From NCBI RefSeq assembly GCF_900167405.1, contig NZ_FUWO01000004.1, positions 62,001-126,000 on the forward strand: a stretch of DNA of 64,000 bases. Direction: 5' to 3'. This DNA is from Globicatella sulfidifaciens DSM 15739. Its GTDB lineage: Bacteria; Bacillota; Bacilli; Lactobacillales; Aerococcaceae. The notes beneath the pieces were generated by a model. That model was not told the DNA's origin. It saw nothing but the letters and a program-made list of their open reading frames with translations, and did no database searches. Shown piece by piece: positions 9,873-20,288 of the stretch; within the stretch, counting starts at the first letter, position 1; every line of letters begins with the position of its first letter. The translations under genes were made by a program, and so were the position numbers.

Positions 9873-9910
9873 GGTGTGGATGAACAGAAATGACTCTGTT
9901 CACCCACACC
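9873..9910. other. isolated 15-bp hairpin in the tuf-MscS gap
   Basis: Arms 9873-9887 and 9896-9910 pair over 15 bp with a single G-T position and an 8-nt loop. No T-run follows on either strand, so it is not a clear terminator. It sits in a 302-nt gap that otherwise shows only a -10-like GATATAAT near 10014 before the next gene. Confidence 0.5.
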
Positions 9911-10048
9911 AAAATGTATAGACATAAACAAAATTCGAATAAATAATTTTTTTGCATCATGATTGAATATTTATAATTCAAACATGAGACGACTAGTATT
10001 TTATTGTTAGTATTGATATAATTGTTGAAGTTAGAAAGGAGCACCTAT

Positions 10049-11275
10049 ATGAAAATAAATGAACTATTTAATAAGATATATTCTGCATTACCAGGTCTTT
10101 TGGGCGCTGCCCTACTGTTAGTCATAGCCTTACTTATGGCTTTTTTAGCAAAAAAATTAACTACAAAAGGATTGGATAAAGTAGAGTTTGATAGCAAATT
10201 GCAAAAATGGGGAATGGCGAAGAATGACGAGGAATCGAGCATCTTTATTGAAACAATAGGTTCTCTGGTATATTTTGTGACCATTCTATTATTTACACCT
10301 TTCATATTTACTGGCTTGAATTTATCTGGTGTAGCGGACCCTGTTATTATAATGTTAAATAAATTTTGGGATTTTATCCCTAATTTACTAGTATCCGTGA
10401 TGATTATTATCATCGGATCCTATTTGTGTAAATTTATCAAAAAATTAAGTCGCAATTTATTTGAAGGAATTGACGTTGATCGTTGGTATAGAAAGTTAAT
10501 CGGACAGCAGGAAACAGCAGAATTTGTAACGGAAACTCGGTTAGCTGATGTTTTATCTTCTATTATATATGTTTTAATTTACATCCCTATCATCACGGTA
10601 GCTCTACAAATATTAGGCGTATCGACCATCTCAGATCCCATTGTATCTGTTCTGAATCAAATTGTGAGTGTCATACCGAATGTATTGGCTGCGGTAGTTC
10701 TTGTAATCATTGGTAATTTTATTGCTAAATTGGTCGCTGACTTAATTGAGAGTATGTTGAAAACTTCAGGTATTGATAAATATTCTCAATATTTAAACTT
10801 TAAAGGCGAAACGAGTATTTTGATTTCAAATGTATCGGCTCAAATTATTCAAGCGGTGTTGATGATATTTTTCCTGGTTGAAGCCATTTCGGTTCTACAA
10901 TTAGATGTATTAAACTCAATTGGTAATTCGATTATTGCCTACCTACCTGCTGTGGTGAGCTCAGTTATTATCTTAGCAGTTGGGATCATTGGAGGGAATG
11001 TATTAGCTACATTTTTAGCGAAAGTATCGGGCAGTAAACTGTTTGGAGAATTCATTCGATACGGTGTTATTATCTTTGCTGTTTTCATGACCTTGGATCA
11101 ATTAAAATTTGCACAGACGATTGTCAATACTAGTTTTACCATGTTGCTCGGTGCATTTGCGGTTGCTTTTGCTTTAGCGTTTGGATTGGGTGGTAGAGAC
11201 TTTGCGGCCAAACAACTTGAAAAAGCAGATCGGGCTTTAAATAATGAAGCGGATGTAAATGAAAAAAGTGAATAA
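10049..11275 (+). CDS. MscS-superfamily (TM-helix repeat) mechanosensitive channel-like protein
   Basis: A 408-aa membrane protein built from repeated blocks in which a proline (PGLL, PNLL, PNVL, PAVV) opens a hydrophobic helix rich in Val, Ile and Gly and ending in a charged stretch. At least four blocks are visible, at about residues 15-45, 100-130, 205-235 and 290-320. This is the conserved TM-helix repeat seen in proteins annotated as small-conductance mechanosensitive channels; the soluble MscS vestibule domain is not evident. Channel activity is therefore inference. The ATG at 10049 is preceded by AAAGGAG; an upstream in-frame TTG lacks such a site. Single-gene unit. Confidence 0.7.
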   Translation: MKINELFNKIYSALPGLLGAALLLVIALLMAFLAKKLTTKGLDKVEFDSKLQKWGMAKNDEESSIFIETIGSLVYFVTILLFTPFIFTGLNLSGVADPVIIMLNKFWDFIPNLLVSVMIIIIGSYLCKFIKKLSRNLFEGIDVDRWYRKLIGQQETAEFVTETRLADVLSSIIYVLIYIPIITVALQILGVSTISDPIVSVLNQIVSVIPNVLAAVVLVIIGNFIAKLVADLIESMLKTSGIDKYSQYLNFKGETSILISNVSAQIIQAVLMIFFLVEAISVLQLDVLNSIGNSIIAYLPAVVSSVIILAVGIIGGNVLATFLAKVSGSKLFGEFIRYGVIIFAVFMTLDQLKFAQTIVNTSFTMLLGAFAVAFALAFGLGGRDFAAKQLEKADRALNNEADVNEKSE

Positions 11276-11278
11276 ATC

Positions 11279-11314
11279 AAATAAAATAAGCCTTGTAAAA
11301 GGCTTATTTTATTT
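11279..11314. terminator. bidirectional terminator after the channel gene
   Basis: Perfect 16-bp arms (11279-11294 and 11299-11314) with A-rich and T-rich outer ends and a 4-nt loop. Confidence 0.85.
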
Positions 11315-11358
11315 GATTAAAATTGAAAACGAAATCACAAAAAAGTTTAAAAAAAGCC

Positions 11359-11387
11359 TTGCTATTATACATTGTTTTCCGTATAAT
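11359..11387 (+). promoter_or_regulatory. main promoter of the S10-spc-alpha operon
   Basis: TTGCTA (11359-11364), 17-nt spacer, perfect TATAAT (11382-11387). It drives rpsJ and probably the whole 14-kb cluster. Confidence 0.75.
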
Positions 11388-11393
11388 AATAGC

Positions 11394-11566
11394 TGTGCCT
11401 ATTTATAGGGATTATTATGCTCTAAAACAGGCCCCCCTCTTTAAGAGGGGAGACGGCAATGAAGCGAGAGGTTGTGACACACTAGGGTGAGTTGCCACGG
11501 CTTAGTTAGTCAGAAATTCTTGTGGAGCAAGTCATATTAATTAAATTTGACGAAGGAGGAAACAAA
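11394..11566 (+). promoter_or_regulatory. untranslated leader of the S10 operon
   Basis: About 170 nt of leader holds a strong C-rich/G-rich hairpin (CCCCTCT/AGAGGGG near 11435-11452) without an adjacent T-run, and the word TGACACACTAGG (11475-11486) also found in the rpsL leader with one difference. No start codon with a good SD precedes rpsJ. The regulator is unknown. Confidence 0.5.
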
Positions 11567-11875
11567 ATGGCAAAACAAAAAATCCGTATTCGTTTAAAAG
11601 CTTATGAACATAGAGCTTTAGACGTATCAGCAAACAAAATCGTAGAATCAGCACAAAGAACAGGAGCGAAAACAGCTGGACCAATTCCATTACCAACTGA
11701 ACGTTCTTTATATACTGTTATTCGTGCGACACATAAATACAAAGATTCTCGTGAGCAATTTGAAATGCGTACACACAAACGTTTAATCGACATTATTGAG
11801 CCAACTGCTAAAACAGTAGATGCTTTAATGAAATTAGACTTACCAAGTGGTGTGGACGTAGAAATTAAATTATAA
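11567..11875 (+). CDS. rpsJ: 30S ribosomal protein S10
   Basis: uS10, 102 aa, part of the 30S head and also NusE in antitermination complexes. [16 protein letters not shown] is the canonical start, preceded by GAAGGAGG. An in-frame TTG at 11522 would add 15 non-conserved residues and is rejected. First gene of the S10 cluster, 26 nt before rplC. Confidence 0.97.
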   Translation: MAKQKIRIRLKAYEHRALDVSANKIVESAQRTGAKTAGPIPLPTERSLYTVIRATHKYKDSREQFEMRTHKRLIDIIEPTAKTVDALMKLDLPSGVDVEIKL

Positions 11876-11901
11876 AAATAAAATAAAACGGAGGTGTACT
11901 C

Positions 11902-12537
11902 ATGACCAAAGGAATCTTAGGAACAAAAGTAGGAATGACTCAATTCTTCACTGAAAATGGTGAATTAATTCCAGTAACTGTTGTTGAAGCTGCTCCAAAC
12001 GTAGTTTTACAAGTAAAAACAGTTGAAACTGACGGATACGAAGCTGTCCAATTAGGATATGGCGATTTACGTGAAGTATTAACAAACAAACCTGCTAAAG
12101 GTCATGTAGCAAAAGCAAATGCTACTCCTAAGCGCTTCATTCGCGAATTTCGTGATGTTGAGCTTGGAGAATATGAAGTAGGGCAAGAAATCACAGTAGA
12201 AACATTCGCGGTGGGTGACATCGTCGATGTAACAGGAACATCTAAAGGGAAAGGTTTCCAAGGTGTAATTAAACGTCACGGCCAAAGTCGTGGACCAATG
12301 GCACATGGTTCTCGTTTCCACCGTCGTCCTGGATCAATGGGTATGGCGTCAGATGCTTCTAAAGTATTCAAAGGTAAAAAATTACCTGGACAAACTGGTG
12401 GCGATCGTGTAACAATTCAAAACTTAGAAATTGTTTCAGTTGACGTTGAAAACAATGTTATCTTAATTAAAGGTAATGTTCCAGGAGCTAAAAAATCTTT
12501 AGTAGAAGTTAAACAAGCTATTAAATCAGTTAAATAA
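11902..12537 (+). CDS. rplC: 50S ribosomal protein L3
   Basis: uL3, 211 aa, an early 23S rRNA binder near the peptidyl transferase centre. [16 protein letters not shown] is the family N-terminus, and the central [13 protein letters not shown] loop reaches toward the catalytic centre. SD CGGAGGTG. Spacing to rplD is 26 nt. Confidence 0.97.
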   Translation: MTKGILGTKVGMTQFFTENGELIPVTVVEAAPNVVLQVKTVETDGYEAVQLGYGDLREVLTNKPAKGHVAKANATPKRFIREFRDVELGEYEVGQEITVETFAVGDIVDVTGTSKGKGFQGVIKRHGQSRGPMAHGSRFHRRPGSMGMASDASKVFKGKKLPGQTGGDRVTIQNLEIVSVDVENNVILIKGNVPGAKKSLVEVKQAIKSVK

Positions 12538-12563
12538 TATCGAGGAAGGAGGAACGAGATAAA

Positions 12564-13187
12564 ATGCCAAAAGTTACATTATTTAAACAAGATGGTTCTA
12601 CAGCGGGAGAAATCGAATTAAACGAAGCTGTCTTCGGTATCGAACCAAACGAAGGAGTTATGTTCGATGCGGTTATTATGCAACGTGCATCGTTACGTCA
12701 AGGAACACACGCTGTGAAAAATAGAAGTGCAGTGCGTGGTGGAGGACGTAAACCATGGAGACAAAAAGGGACTGGTCGTGCGCGCCAAGGTTCTATTCGC
12801 TCACCACAATGGGTTGGTGGAGGAACTGTATTTGGTCCAACACCTCGTTCATATAGTTATAAATTACCAAGAAAAGTCCGTCGTTTAGCTTTACAATCTG
12901 TGTTATCACAAAAAGTATTAGACGGCAAATTAATTGTAGTTGATTCATTACAATTTGACGCACCAAAAACAAAAGAGTTCAAACAATTCTTAAATAACAT
13001 TAATGTTGACTCTAAAACTTTATTAGTTTTAGAAGGAGAAAACACTAATGCGTTTTATTCAGCTCGTAACATCAATACTGTTAAAGTCATTGACGACAAT
13101 AACGTTAACGTATTAGATGTCATGAATTACGATACAGTAATTCTTACACAAGCTGCACTTTCTACAGTAGAGGAGGCTTTAGCATAA
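12564..13187 (+). CDS. rplD: 50S ribosomal protein L4
   Basis: uL4, 207 aa. The long basic loop with [18 protein letters not shown] lines the exit tunnel and is the site of macrolide-resistance changes in other species; it looks wild type. In E. coli L4 represses the S10 operon, a mechanism not shown in Firmicutes. Its stop overlaps rplW by 1 nt (TAATG). Confidence 0.97.
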   Translation: MPKVTLFKQDGSTAGEIELNEAVFGIEPNEGVMFDAVIMQRASLRQGTHAVKNRSAVRGGGRKPWRQKGTGRARQGSIRSPQWVGGGTVFGPTPRSYSYKLPRKVRRLALQSVLSQKVLDGKLIVVDSLQFDAPKTKEFKQFLNNINVDSKTLLVLEGENTNAFYSARNINTVKVIDDNNVNVLDVMNYDTVILTQAALSTVEEALA

Positions 13188-13483
13188 TGCAATTATCAGA
13201 AGTGATTTTACGTCCGGTTATTACTGAGCAATCAATGCGCTTAATGGATGAAAATAAATATACTTTCGAAGTTGATCGCCGTGCAGACAAACCTTATATT
13301 AAACAAGCGGTTGAAGCAATGTTCGAAGGAGTTAAAGTTGCTAAAGTAAACACTGTTAATGTTGATGGTAAATTAAAACGTATGGGCCGCTACCAAGGCT
13401 TCACCCGTAAGTATAAAAAAGCTATCGTAACATTAACACCTGATTCAAAAACAATCGAATTATTTGGCTCAGAAGCTGAATAA
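13187..13483 (+). CDS. rplW: 50S ribosomal protein L23
   Basis: uL23, 98 aa, docking site at the tunnel exit for trigger factor and [14 protein letters not shown] near the N-terminus and the [20 protein letters not shown] basic segment are characteristic. Translationally coupled to rplD by a 1-nt overlap. Confidence 0.96.
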   Translation: MQLSEVILRPVITEQSMRLMDENKYTFEVDRRADKPYIKQAVEAMFEGVKVAKVNTVNVDGKLKRMGRYQGFTRKYKKAIVTLTPDSKTIELFGSEAE

Positions 13484-13519
13484 TAATTAGTAAATATAGT
13501 AAAATAGGAGGGCATTTAA

Positions 13520-14350
13520 GTGGCTATTAAACATTACAAACCAACCTCTAATGGTCGTCGTAATATGACAGGCTACGATTTCTCAGAAATCACAACTTCA
13601 AAACCTGAGAAATCTTTATTAACTAGTCAAAAACAAAAAGCTGGTCGTAACAGTCAAGGTAAAATCACTGTTCGTCACCACGGTGGCGGTAACAAACGTG
13701 CATACCGTGTTATTGACTTCAAGCGTAATAAAGACGGTGTTGTTGGTACAGTTGCAACAATCGAATACGATCCAAACCGTTCAGCAAACATCGCTTTAAT
13801 CCATTATGAAGATGGAGTGAAGACTTATATCCTTGCTCCAAAAGGTCTTAAAGTAGGACAAAAAATCCAATCTGGAGACGATGCAGATATCGTAATCGGT
13901 AACGCTTTAACATTAGCAAACATTCCAGTAGGTACAGTTGTTCATAACATCGAATTAAAACCTGGTAAAGGTGGACAATTAATTCGTTCAGCTGGTACAA
14001 GCGCACAAGTATTAGGACATGAAGGTAAATATACTTTAGTTCGATTAAATTCAGGTGAAGTACGTATGATTTTATCTACTTGTCGTGCAACAGTAGGTAC
14101 AGTAGGAAATGAACAACACGAATTAATTAACATTGGTAAGGCAGGTCGTTCTCGTTGGTTATCTAAACGTCCAGAAGTACGTGGATCTGTAATGAACCCT
14201 AATGATCACCCACACGGTGGTGGTGAAGGTCGTGCGCCAATCGGTCGTCCAGCGCCATTAACTCCTTGGGGTAAAAAAGCTCTTGGTATGAAAACTCGTG
14301 ATGCTAAGAAAAAATCTAGCAAGTTAATCATTCGTGGTCGTAAAAAATAA
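13520..14350 (+). CDS. rplB: 50S ribosomal protein L2
   Basis: uL2, 276 aa, needed for subunit association and peptidyl transfer. It starts at GTG ([14 protein letters not shown]) after AGGAGGG. The C-terminal [19 protein letters not shown] contains the histidine conserved in all L2 proteins. Gap to rpsS 42 nt. Confidence 0.97.
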   Translation: MAIKHYKPTSNGRRNMTGYDFSEITTSKPEKSLLTSQKQKAGRNSQGKITVRHHGGGNKRAYRVIDFKRNKDGVVGTVATIEYDPNRSANIALIHYEDGVKTYILAPKGLKVGQKIQSGDDADIVIGNALTLANIPVGTVVHNIELKPGKGGQLIRSAGTSAQVLGHEGKYTLVRLNSGEVRMILSTCRATVGTVGNEQHELINIGKAGRSRWLSKRPEVRGSVMNPNDHPHGGGEGRAPIGRPAPLTPWGKKALGMKTRDAKKKSSKLIIRGRKK

Positions 14351-14392
14351 TAAATAGACAGTTTCGAAAAAATCGAAGGGAGGCTACACACT

Positions 14393-14674
14393 GTGAGTCG
14401 TAGTTTGAAAAAAGGACCTTTCGTTGATGCCCATTTAATGAAAAAAGTTGAAGAGCAAAACGAAAGCAGTAAAAAACAAGTAATTAAGACATGGTCTCGT
14501 CGTTCTACAATCTTCCCTAATTTTATTGGGTTAACTATTGCAGTATACGATGGACGCAAACATGTACCAGTGTATGTACAAGAAGATATGGTTGGTCATA
14601 AATTAGGCGAATTCGTACCAACTCGTACATATAGAGGTCATGCTGCCGATGACAAAAAGACTAAGAAACGTTAA
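14393..14674 (+). CDS. rpsS: 30S ribosomal protein S19
   Basis: uS19, 93 aa, in the 30S head next to S13. GTG start ([12 protein letters not shown]) after GAAGGGAGG. The conserved [14 protein letters not shown] and [15 protein letters not shown] segments are present. Followed by rplV after 16 nt. Confidence 0.97.
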   Translation: MSRSLKKGPFVDAHLMKKVEEQNESSKKQVIKTWSRRSTIFPNFIGLTIAVYDGRKHVPVYVQEDMVGHKLGEFVPTRTYRGHAADDKKTKKR

Positions 14675-14690
14675 TTAAGGAGGAACTAAG

Positions 14691-15047
14691 ATGTCAGAAC
14701 AAATTACATCTGCAAAAGCAATCGCAAAAACAGTTCGTATTGCGCCTCGTAAAGTTCGTTTAGTAGTCGATCTTATCAGAGGTAAAAAAATTGGAGAAGC
14801 AATGGCTATTTTAAAATATACGCCAAAATCAGCATCTCCAGTAGTTGAAAAAGTTTTAAAATCTGCAATCGCGAACGCTGAACATAATTATGATTTAGAT
14901 TTAGAAAACTTATATGTAAGTGAAGCTTATGTTAACGAAGGACCAACTATGAAACGTTTCCGTCCACGTGCAAAAGGATCAGCTTCACCAATTAACAAAC
15001 GTACAAGCCACATTACAATCGTGGTATCAGAAAAAGAGGAGGCTTAA
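14691..15047 (+). CDS. rplV: 50S ribosomal protein L22
   Basis: uL22, 118 aa. The beta-hairpin with [18 protein letters not shown] extends into the exit tunnel where macrolides bind; no deletion or duplication is seen there. [17 protein letters not shown] is the family N-terminal signature. SD AAGGAGG, 3 nt from rpsC. Confidence 0.97.
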   Translation: MSEQITSAKAIAKTVRIAPRKVRLVVDLIRGKKIGEAMAILKYTPKSASPVVEKVLKSAIANAEHNYDLDLENLYVSEAYVNEGPTMKRFRPRAKGSASPINKRTSHITIVVSEKEEA

Positions 15048-15050
15048 TTA

Positions 15051-15704
15051 ATGGGTCAAAAAGTACATCCAATTGGTATGCGTGTAGGCGTAATCCGTGA
15101 TTGGGATGCTAAATGGTATGCAGATAAGCAATATGCAGACTTCTTACACGAAGATTTACGCATCCGCGAATTCTTATTAAGCAAATTATCAGAGGCCTCT
15201 GTATCAACTATCCAAATTGAACGCGCATCTAATCGTGTAGTTGTTTCAATTCATACTGCTAAACCAGGTATGGTTATCGGTAAAGGTGGTTCAGAAGTCG
15301 ATGCAATTCGTGCTGAATTAAATAAATTAACAGGCAAAAAAGTTCACATTAACATTGTTGAAATTAAAAAACCTGAGTTAGATGCAAAATTAGTTGCAGA
15401 AGATATCGCAAAACAATTAGAAAACCGTGTTGCATTTCGTCGTGCACAAAAACAAGCAATCCAACGTGTTATGAAAGCTGGAGCACAAGGAGTTAAAACA
15501 ATGGTTTCAGGACGTTTAAACGGAGCAGATATGGCCCGTACAGAAATGTATTCTGAAGGAACTGTTCCTTTACATACATTACGTTCAGATATCGACTATG
15601 CTTGGGAAGAAGCAGATACAACATATGGAAAATTAGGAGTTAAAGTATGGATTTGCCGTGGTGAAATCTTACCACAACGCAATACTGAGAAAGGAGGGAA
15701 CTAA
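15051..15704 (+). CDS. rpsC: 30S ribosomal protein S3
   Basis: uS3, 217 aa, at the mRNA entry channel with helicase-associated function. [13 protein letters not shown] start; KH type II domain with [10 protein letters not shown] near residues 76-85; C-terminal domain with [21 protein letters not shown] lies inside the end of rplV. Confidence 0.97.
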   Translation: MGQKVHPIGMRVGVIRDWDAKWYADKQYADFLHEDLRIREFLLSKLSEASVSTIQIERASNRVVVSIHTAKPGMVIGKGGSEVDAIRAELNKLTGKKVHINIVEIKKPELDAKLVAEDIAKQLENRVAFRRAQKQAIQRVMKAGAQGVKTMVSGRLNGADMARTEMYSEGTVPLHTLRSDIDYAWEEADTTYGKLGVKVWICRGEILPQRNTEKGGN

Positions 15705-15707
15705 TCA

Positions 15708-16142
15708 ATGTTAGTACCAAAACGTGTAAAACACCGTCGTGAGTTCCGTGGGAAAATGCGCGGAGAAGCAAAAGGTGGAAAAAATGTAGACTTTGGTCAA
15801 TATGGATTACGTGCAACAGAATCTTCATGGATTACCAACCGTCAAATTGAAGCAGCACGTATCGCGATGACAAGATTTATGAAACGTGGTGGGAAAGTAT
15901 GGATCAAAATCTTCCCTCACAAATCTTATACATCTAAACCTATCGGAGTTCGTATGGGTTCTGGTAAAGGGGCACCTGAAGGATGGGTTGCACCAGTTAA
16001 ACGTGGCAAAATCTTATTTGAAATTGCTGGGGTAAGTGAAGAAGTTGCACGTGAAGCATTCCGTTTAGCGTCTCACAAATTACCTGTCAAAACAAAATTC
16101 GTAAAACGTGAAGAATATGGTGGTGAATCGAATGCAAATTAA
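15708..16142 (+). CDS. rplP: 50S ribosomal protein L16
   Basis: uL16, 144 aa, near the A-site tRNA elbow. [15 protein letters not shown] start and the [17 protein letters not shown] loop are characteristic. It overlaps rpmC by 11 nt, in the usual Firmicutes order rplP-rpmC-rpsQ. Confidence 0.97.
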   Translation: MLVPKRVKHRREFRGKMRGEAKGGKNVDFGQYGLRATESSWITNRQIEAARIAMTRFMKRGGKVWIKIFPHKSYTSKPIGVRMGSGKGAPEGWVAPVKRGKILFEIAGVSEEVAREAFRLASHKLPVKTKFVKREEYGGESNAN

Positions 16143-16326
16143 AGAAATTAGAGAATTATCCACTGCTGAAATGGTAGCGAAAGAACAAGAATTCAAAAAA
16201 GAATTATTCAACCTTCGATTCCAATTAGCTACAGGACAATTAGAAAACACTGCCCGTTTACGTCAAGTACGTAAATCTATTGCTCGTATCAAAACAGTCT
16301 TGCGTGAGCAAGAGTTGTCTAAATAA
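16132..16326 (+). CDS. rpmC: 50S ribosomal protein L29
   Basis: uL29, 64 aa, helical hairpin at the tunnel exit beside L23. The ATG at 16132 gives [14 protein letters not shown], the family N-terminus; an in-frame ATG at 16108 inside rplP would add eight unrelated residues. It overlaps the rplP end by 11 nt. [20 protein letters not shown] is conserved. Confidence 0.95.
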   Translation: MQIKEIRELSTAEMVAKEQEFKKELFNLRFQLATGQLENTARLRQVRKSIARIKTVLREQELSK

Positions 16327-16353
16327 CCACAGGCAAAAGGAGGCACATAAACA

Positions 16354-16620
16354 ATGACTGAAACACGCAATCAACGTAAAGTATACCAAGGTCGTGTCGT
16401 ATCTGACAAAATGGATAAAACCATTACAGTTCAAGTAGATACTCGTAAAGTACACCCTAAATATGGTAAACGTGTAAAATACTCTAAAAAATATAAAGCA
16501 CATGATGAATTAAACAGTGCAAAAGAAGGCGACATCGTACGTATCATGGAAACTCGTCCATTATCTGCTACGAAACGCTTCCGTTTATTAGAGATTGTTG
16601 AAGAAGCAGTAATCATCTAA
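16354..16620 (+). CDS. rpsQ: 30S ribosomal protein S17
   Basis: uS17, 88 aa, OB-fold primary binder of the 16S 5' domain. Recognised by [17 protein letters not shown] and KKYKAHDE...[30 protein letters not shown], 27 nt after rpmC. Confidence 0.97.
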   Translation: MTETRNQRKVYQGRVVSDKMDKTITVQVDTRKVHPKYGKRVKYSKKYKAHDELNSAKEGDIVRIMETRPLSATKRFRLLEIVEEAVII

Positions 16621-16652
16621 TATACAGTTAATCTGGAAGGAGGAAATCGAAA

Positions 16653-17021
16653 ATGATTCAAACAGAAAGTCGATTAAAAGTTGCCGACAACTCAGGTGCA
16701 CGTGAAGTTTTAACAATAAAAGTTTTAGGTGGATCTGGTCGTAAAACAGCTAATATCGGTGACGTAATTGTTGCGTCGGTAAAACATGCAACACCCGGTG
16801 GAGTTGTTAAGAAAGGTGACATTGTTAAAGCTGTAATCGTTCGTTCTAAATCAGGAGCACGTCGTAAAGATGGTTCTTATATCAAGTTTGACGAAAATGC
16901 TTGTGTAATTATTCGTGATGATAAGAGCCCTCGTGGTACTCGTATCTTTGGTCCAGTTGCACGTGAATTACGTGATAACAACTACATGAAGATTGTTTCA
17001 CTAGCTCCAGAAGTTCTGTAA
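16653..17021 (+). CDS. rplN: 50S ribosomal protein L14
   Basis: uL14, 122 aa, at the subunit interface and the binding site of the silencing factor Rsf[18 protein letters not shown] start, and the C-terminal [23 protein letters not shown] is typical. First gene of the spc part of the cluster; no strong new promoter is seen before it. Confidence 0.97.
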   Translation: MIQTESRLKVADNSGAREVLTIKVLGGSGRKTANIGDVIVASVKHATPGGVVKKGDIVKAVIVRSKSGARRKDGSYIKFDENACVIIRDDKSPRGTRIFGPVARELRDNNYMKIVSLAPEVL

Positions 17022-17047
17022 TACTAAACGAAGGAGGAAACCAAATT

Positions 17048-17350
17048 ATGCGTATCAAAACAGGCGATAAAGTTCAAATTATAACTGGTAAAGATAAAGG
17101 TAAACAAGGTACAGTATTAAAAACTTTACCAAAGAAAGATCAAGTTGTAGTTGAAGGCTTAAATCTTGCTAAAAAACATGTTAAACCATCACAGACTGGT
17201 ACAGGCGGAATCGAAGAATTCCCAGCACCAATTCACGTATCTAATGTTAAATTAGTAGACTCTAAAGGAGAGGCTACTCGTGTTGGATACCGCTTCGAAG
17301 ATGGTAAAAAAGTTCGTTATTCTAAAAAATCAAACGAAACAATTAACTAA
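17048..17350 (+). CDS. rplX: 50S ribosomal protein L24
   Basis: uL24, 100 aa, assembly initiator protein. The KOW motif is at residues 4-30 ([19 protein letters not shown]). SD GAAGGAGG. Spacing 26 nt from rplN and 25 nt to rplE. Confidence 0.96.
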   Translation: MRIKTGDKVQIITGKDKGKQGTVLKTLPKKDQVVVEGLNLAKKHVKPSQTGTGGIEEFPAPIHVSNVKLVDSKGEATRVGYRFEDGKKVRYSKKSNETIN

Positions 17351-17375
17351 TCTAAGAAGGGAGGAAAAATAATTT

Positions 17376-17918
17376 ATGGTAAATCGTTTAAAAACTAAAT
17401 TTACTGAAGAAGTAACACCAAAATTAGTTGAACAATTTGGTTATACATCAGTAATGCAAGTTCCAAAAGTTGAAAAAATCGTTGTTAACATGGGTGTTGG
17501 TGACGCTGTTTCTAATGCTAAAAACTTAGAAAAAGCTGTTGACGAATTAACCTTATTAACAGGTCAAAAACCAATTGTTACAAAAGCGAAAAAATCTATC
17601 GCTGGTTTCCGTTTACGTGAAGGTATGCCGATTGGTGCAAAAGTTACTTTACGTGGCGAGAGAATGTATGACTTCTTAGATAAATTAATCACAGTTTCTT
17701 TACCTCGAGTACGTGACTTCCAAGGTATCTCAAATAAAGCATTTGATGGTCGTGGAAACTATACTTTAGGTGTTAAAGAACAATTAATTTTCCCAGAAGT
17801 TAATTATGATAATGTAGATAAAGTGCGTGGTATGGATATTGTTATTGTAACTACCGCACAAACAGACGAAGAAAGTCATGCCTTATTAAAAGAATTAGGC
17901 ATGCCATTTAAAAAATAA
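17376..17918 (+). CDS. rplE: 50S ribosomal protein L5
   Basis: uL5, 180 aa, binds 5S rRNA and contacts the P-site t[36 protein letters not shown] and the C-terminal [17 protein letters not shown] identify it. SD GAAGGGAGG. Confidence 0.97.
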   Translation: MVNRLKTKFTEEVTPKLVEQFGYTSVMQVPKVEKIVVNMGVGDAVSNAKNLEKAVDELTLLTGQKPIVTKAKKSIAGFRLREGMPIGAKVTLRGERMYDFLDKLITVSLPRVRDFQGISNKAFDGRGNYTLGVKEQLIFPEVNYDNVDKVRGMDIVIVTTAQTDEESHALLKELGMPFKK

Positions 17919-17936
17919 TTAAGGAGGCGAATTTAA

Positions 17937-18122
17937 TTGGCTAAAACATCAATGGTTCAAAAGAATAAACGTACACCTAAGTTTAAAGTGCAAGAGTATA
18001 CACGTTGCGAACGTTGTGGACGTCCACACTCAGTTTACCGTAAATTCAAACTTTGCCGTATTTGCTTCCGTGAACTTGCTTATAAAGGTCAAATTCCTGG
18101 CGTTAAAAAAGCTAGCTGGTAA
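17937..18122 (+). CDS. rpsZ: 30S ribosomal protein S14 type Z (zinc-binding)
   Basis: uS14, 61 aa, short zinc form (C+). Two CxxC pairs, C24ERC27 and C40RIC43, form the zinc site. It starts at TTG, placed 8 nt after AAGGAGGCG; the peptide [12 protein letters not shown] is the family start. Many Firmicutes also carry a longer zinc-free paralog elsewhere under Zur/AdcR control; none is in this window. Confidence 0.96.
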   Translation: MAKTSMVQKNKRTPKFKVQEYTRCERCGRPHSVYRKFKLCRICFRELAYKGQIPGVKKASW

Positions 18123-18155
18123 TTTTTAAAAGTTAATAAAGGAGGTAAACAAATT

Positions 18156-18554
18156 ATGGTTATGACAGATCCAATTGCAGATTTTTTAACCCGTATTCGT
18201 AATGCGAATCGTGTGGGTCATAAAACTGTTTCTGCTCCATCTTCAAACATGAAAGTTGCCATTGCTGAAATCTTAAAAAATGAAGGTTTTATCAAAGGAT
18301 TCGAAGTAATCGAAGATGGCAAACAAAACGAATTGAAAATCCAATTAAAATACGGTCGTAATAATGAAAAAGTTATTACAGGTATTAAACGTATTTCTAA
18401 ACCAGGTTTACGTGTATATGCTAAAAATGAAGATTTACCTAAAGTATTGAATGGTTTAGGTATTGCTATCGTATCGACTTCAAACGGTCTTGTAACAGAT
18501 AAACAAGCTCGTAAAGAAGGTATCGGTGGCGAAGTATTAGCGTATGTTTGGTAA
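18156..18554 (+). CDS. rpsH: 30S ribosomal protein S8
   Basis: uS8, 132 aa, binds helix 21 of 16S rRNA; in E. coli it is the spc operon repressor. [14 protein letters not shown] near the start and the C-terminal [11 protein letters not shown] are diagnostic. The ATG at 18156 is 10 nt from GGAGG; a second ATG two codons on is further away. Confidence 0.97.
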   Translation: MVMTDPIADFLTRIRNANRVGHKTVSAPSSNMKVAIAEILKNEGFIKGFEVIEDGKQNELKIQLKYGRNNEKVITGIKRISKPGLRVYAKNEDLPKVLNGLGIAIVSTSNGLVTDKQARKEGIGGEVLAYVW

Positions 18555-18595
18555 TTTTAAATAATTAATTATAAAATAAAAGGAGGTGCAGCCCT

Positions 18596-19132
18596 GTGAG
18601 TCGTATCGGTAATAAACCAGTAACAATTCCAGCAGGCGTAACCGTAGAAGTAAAAGGTCATACAGTGACTGTAAAAGGTCCTAAAGGCGAATTAACTCGC
18701 GATTTAGTACCAAATATCCAAGTAGAAGTTAAAGAAAATGAAGTAGTTTTCACTCGTCCAGATGATTCAAAAACTAATCGTTCATTACACGGAACAACAC
18801 GTTCTATCGTAAACAATATGATCGTTGGTGTTTCTGAAGGATTCAAAAAAGAATTACAATTAATTGGTGTTGGGTACCGTGCTCAAAAATCTGGTAAGAA
18901 ATTATCTTTAAACGTAGGTTTATCACATCCAGTTGAGTTCGAAGAATCTGAAGGTGTTGAATTCGAAGTGCCAAGCAATACTACTATTATTGTACAAGGA
19001 TTTAATAAAGAGAAAGTTGGCGAATTAGCTGCTAACATTCGTGGCGTACGTCCACCTGAACCATATAAAGGTAAAGGTATCCGTTATGTTGACGAGTTTG
19101 TACGTCGTAAAGAAGGTAAAACAGGTAAATAA
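18596..19132 (+). CDS. rplF: 50S ribosomal protein L6
   Basis: uL6, 178 aa, two tandem related domains near the GTPase centre. GTG start ([15 protein letters not shown]) after AAGGAGGTG. The C-terminal [20 protein letters not shown] is conserved. Gap to rplR 53 nt. Confidence 0.97.
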   Translation: MSRIGNKPVTIPAGVTVEVKGHTVTVKGPKGELTRDLVPNIQVEVKENEVVFTRPDDSKTNRSLHGTTRSIVNNMIVGVSEGFKKELQLIGVGYRAQKSGKKLSLNVGLSHPVEFEESEGVEFEVPSNTTIIVQGFNKEKVGELAANIRGVRPPEPYKGKGIRYVDEFVRRKEGKTGK

Positions 19133-19185
19133 TAGGCCTGTCTTACATATCATTTATACATATATTTTAATAAGAGGTGAAAATT

Positions 19186-19539
19186 GTGATTACTAAACCA
19201 GATAAAAATAAGTTGCGTAAAAAACGCCACGCTCGTGTAAGAAACCGTATCTCTGGTACTGCTGAGTGCCCACGCTTGAATGTATTCCGTTCGAATACAC
19301 ACATCTACGCTCAATTAATTGATGACGTAGCGGGTGTGACGCTAGCAAGTGCCTCTAGTAATGAAGAATCAATTTCAGGAACTAAAGTAGAACAAGCTAC
19401 TGCAGTTGGGAAATTAATAGCTGAACGCGGAGCAGAAAAAGGACTTAAAGCTGTCGTATTTGATCGTGGAGGATATATTTACCATGGTCGCGTTAAAGCT
19501 TTAGCTGAAGCTGCACGTGAAAACGGCTTAGAATTTTAG
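19186..19539 (+). CDS. rplR: 50S ribosomal protein L18
   Basis: uL18, 117 aa, binds 5S rRNA. The GTG at 19186 gives [19 protein letters not shown], the family N-terminus, and lies 6 nt after AAGAGGTG; the GTG at 19177 lies inside that SD and is rejected. [20 protein letters not shown] and [15 protein letters not shown] are characteristic. Confidence 0.95.
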   Translation: MITKPDKNKLRKKRHARVRNRISGTAECPRLNVFRSNTHIYAQLIDDVAGVTLASASSNEESISGTKVEQATAVGKLIAERGAEKGLKAVVFDRGGYIYHGRVKALAEAARENGLEF

Positions 19540-19560
19540 AAAGAAGGAGGATGTCGATTC

Positions 19561-20064
19561 ATGGTATTTATTAATCCAGCTAACTTAGAAAATTTAGAAG
19601 AACGTTTAGTTACGATTAACCGTGTTACTAAAGTAGTAAAAGGTGGACGTCGTTTACGTTTCTCTGCATTAGTAGTTGTTGGTGACCGTAACGGACATGT
19701 AGGATTTGGTACTGGTAAAGCTCAAGAAGTTCCAGAAGCTATCCGTAAAGCTGTCGAAGATGCTAAAAAGAATTTAATCGAAGTTCCGACTGTTGGAACT
19801 ACAATTCCTCACGAAGTTATTGGTGAATTCTGTGGTGGTAAAGTGTTATTAAAACCTGCTACTGCCGGTTCTGGGGTTGCTGCTGGTGGACCAGTACGTG
19901 CCGTAATTGAATTAGCAGGGGTTGCCGATGTAACATCTAAATCATTGGGTTCTAATACACCTATTAACATGATTTCTGCAACTATTGAAGGATTAAAACA
20001 ATTAAAAGTTGCAGAAGAAGTTGCCGCATTACGTGGGAAATCTGTTGAAGAAATTTTAGGTTAG
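19561..20064 (+). CDS. rpsE: 30S ribosomal protein S5
   Basis: uS5, 167 aa, at the mRNA entry site; mutations here affect fidelity and spectinomycin response. [22 protein letters not shown] contains the spectinomycin loop, unmodified. [18 protein letters not shown] and the C-terminal [11 protein letters not shown] are conserved. Confidence 0.97.
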   Translation: MVFINPANLENLEERLVTINRVTKVVKGGRRLRFSALVVVGDRNGHVGFGTGKAQEVPEAIRKAVEDAKKNLIEVPTVGTTIPHEVIGEFCGGKVLLKPATAGSGVAAGGPVRAVIELAGVADVTSKSLGSNTPINMISATIEGLKQLKVAEEVAALRGKSVEEILG

Positions 20065-20076
20065 GAGGACAATTTA

Positions 20077-20256
20077 ATGGCGAATATTGAAATTACATTA
20101 AAACGTAGCCTAATTGGACGTCCTAAAAATCATATCGCTACTGCGAAAGCATTAGGATTAACTAAAACTTATAAAACAGTTGTTAAACCTGATAATGAGG
20201 CAGTTCGTGGAATGATTAGTACAATTAGTCATTTAGTAGAAGTTAAAGAAGCTTAA
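20077..20256 (+). CDS. rpmD: 50S ribosomal protein L30
   Basis: uL30, a 59-codon gene between rpsE and rplO. Translation gives [16 protein letters not shown] near the start, [10 protein letters not shown] in the middle and a stop at 20254-20256. The SD TTAGGAGG is 8 nt from the ATG. Length and order (rpsE-rpmD-rplO) are exactly those of the spc operon. Confidence 0.96.
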   Translation: MANIEITLKRSLIGRPKNHIATAKALGLTKTYKTVVKPDNEAVRGMISTISHLVEVKEA

Positions 20257-20288
20257 TTATATAATTTAAAATAAGGAGGTGCCCAAGA

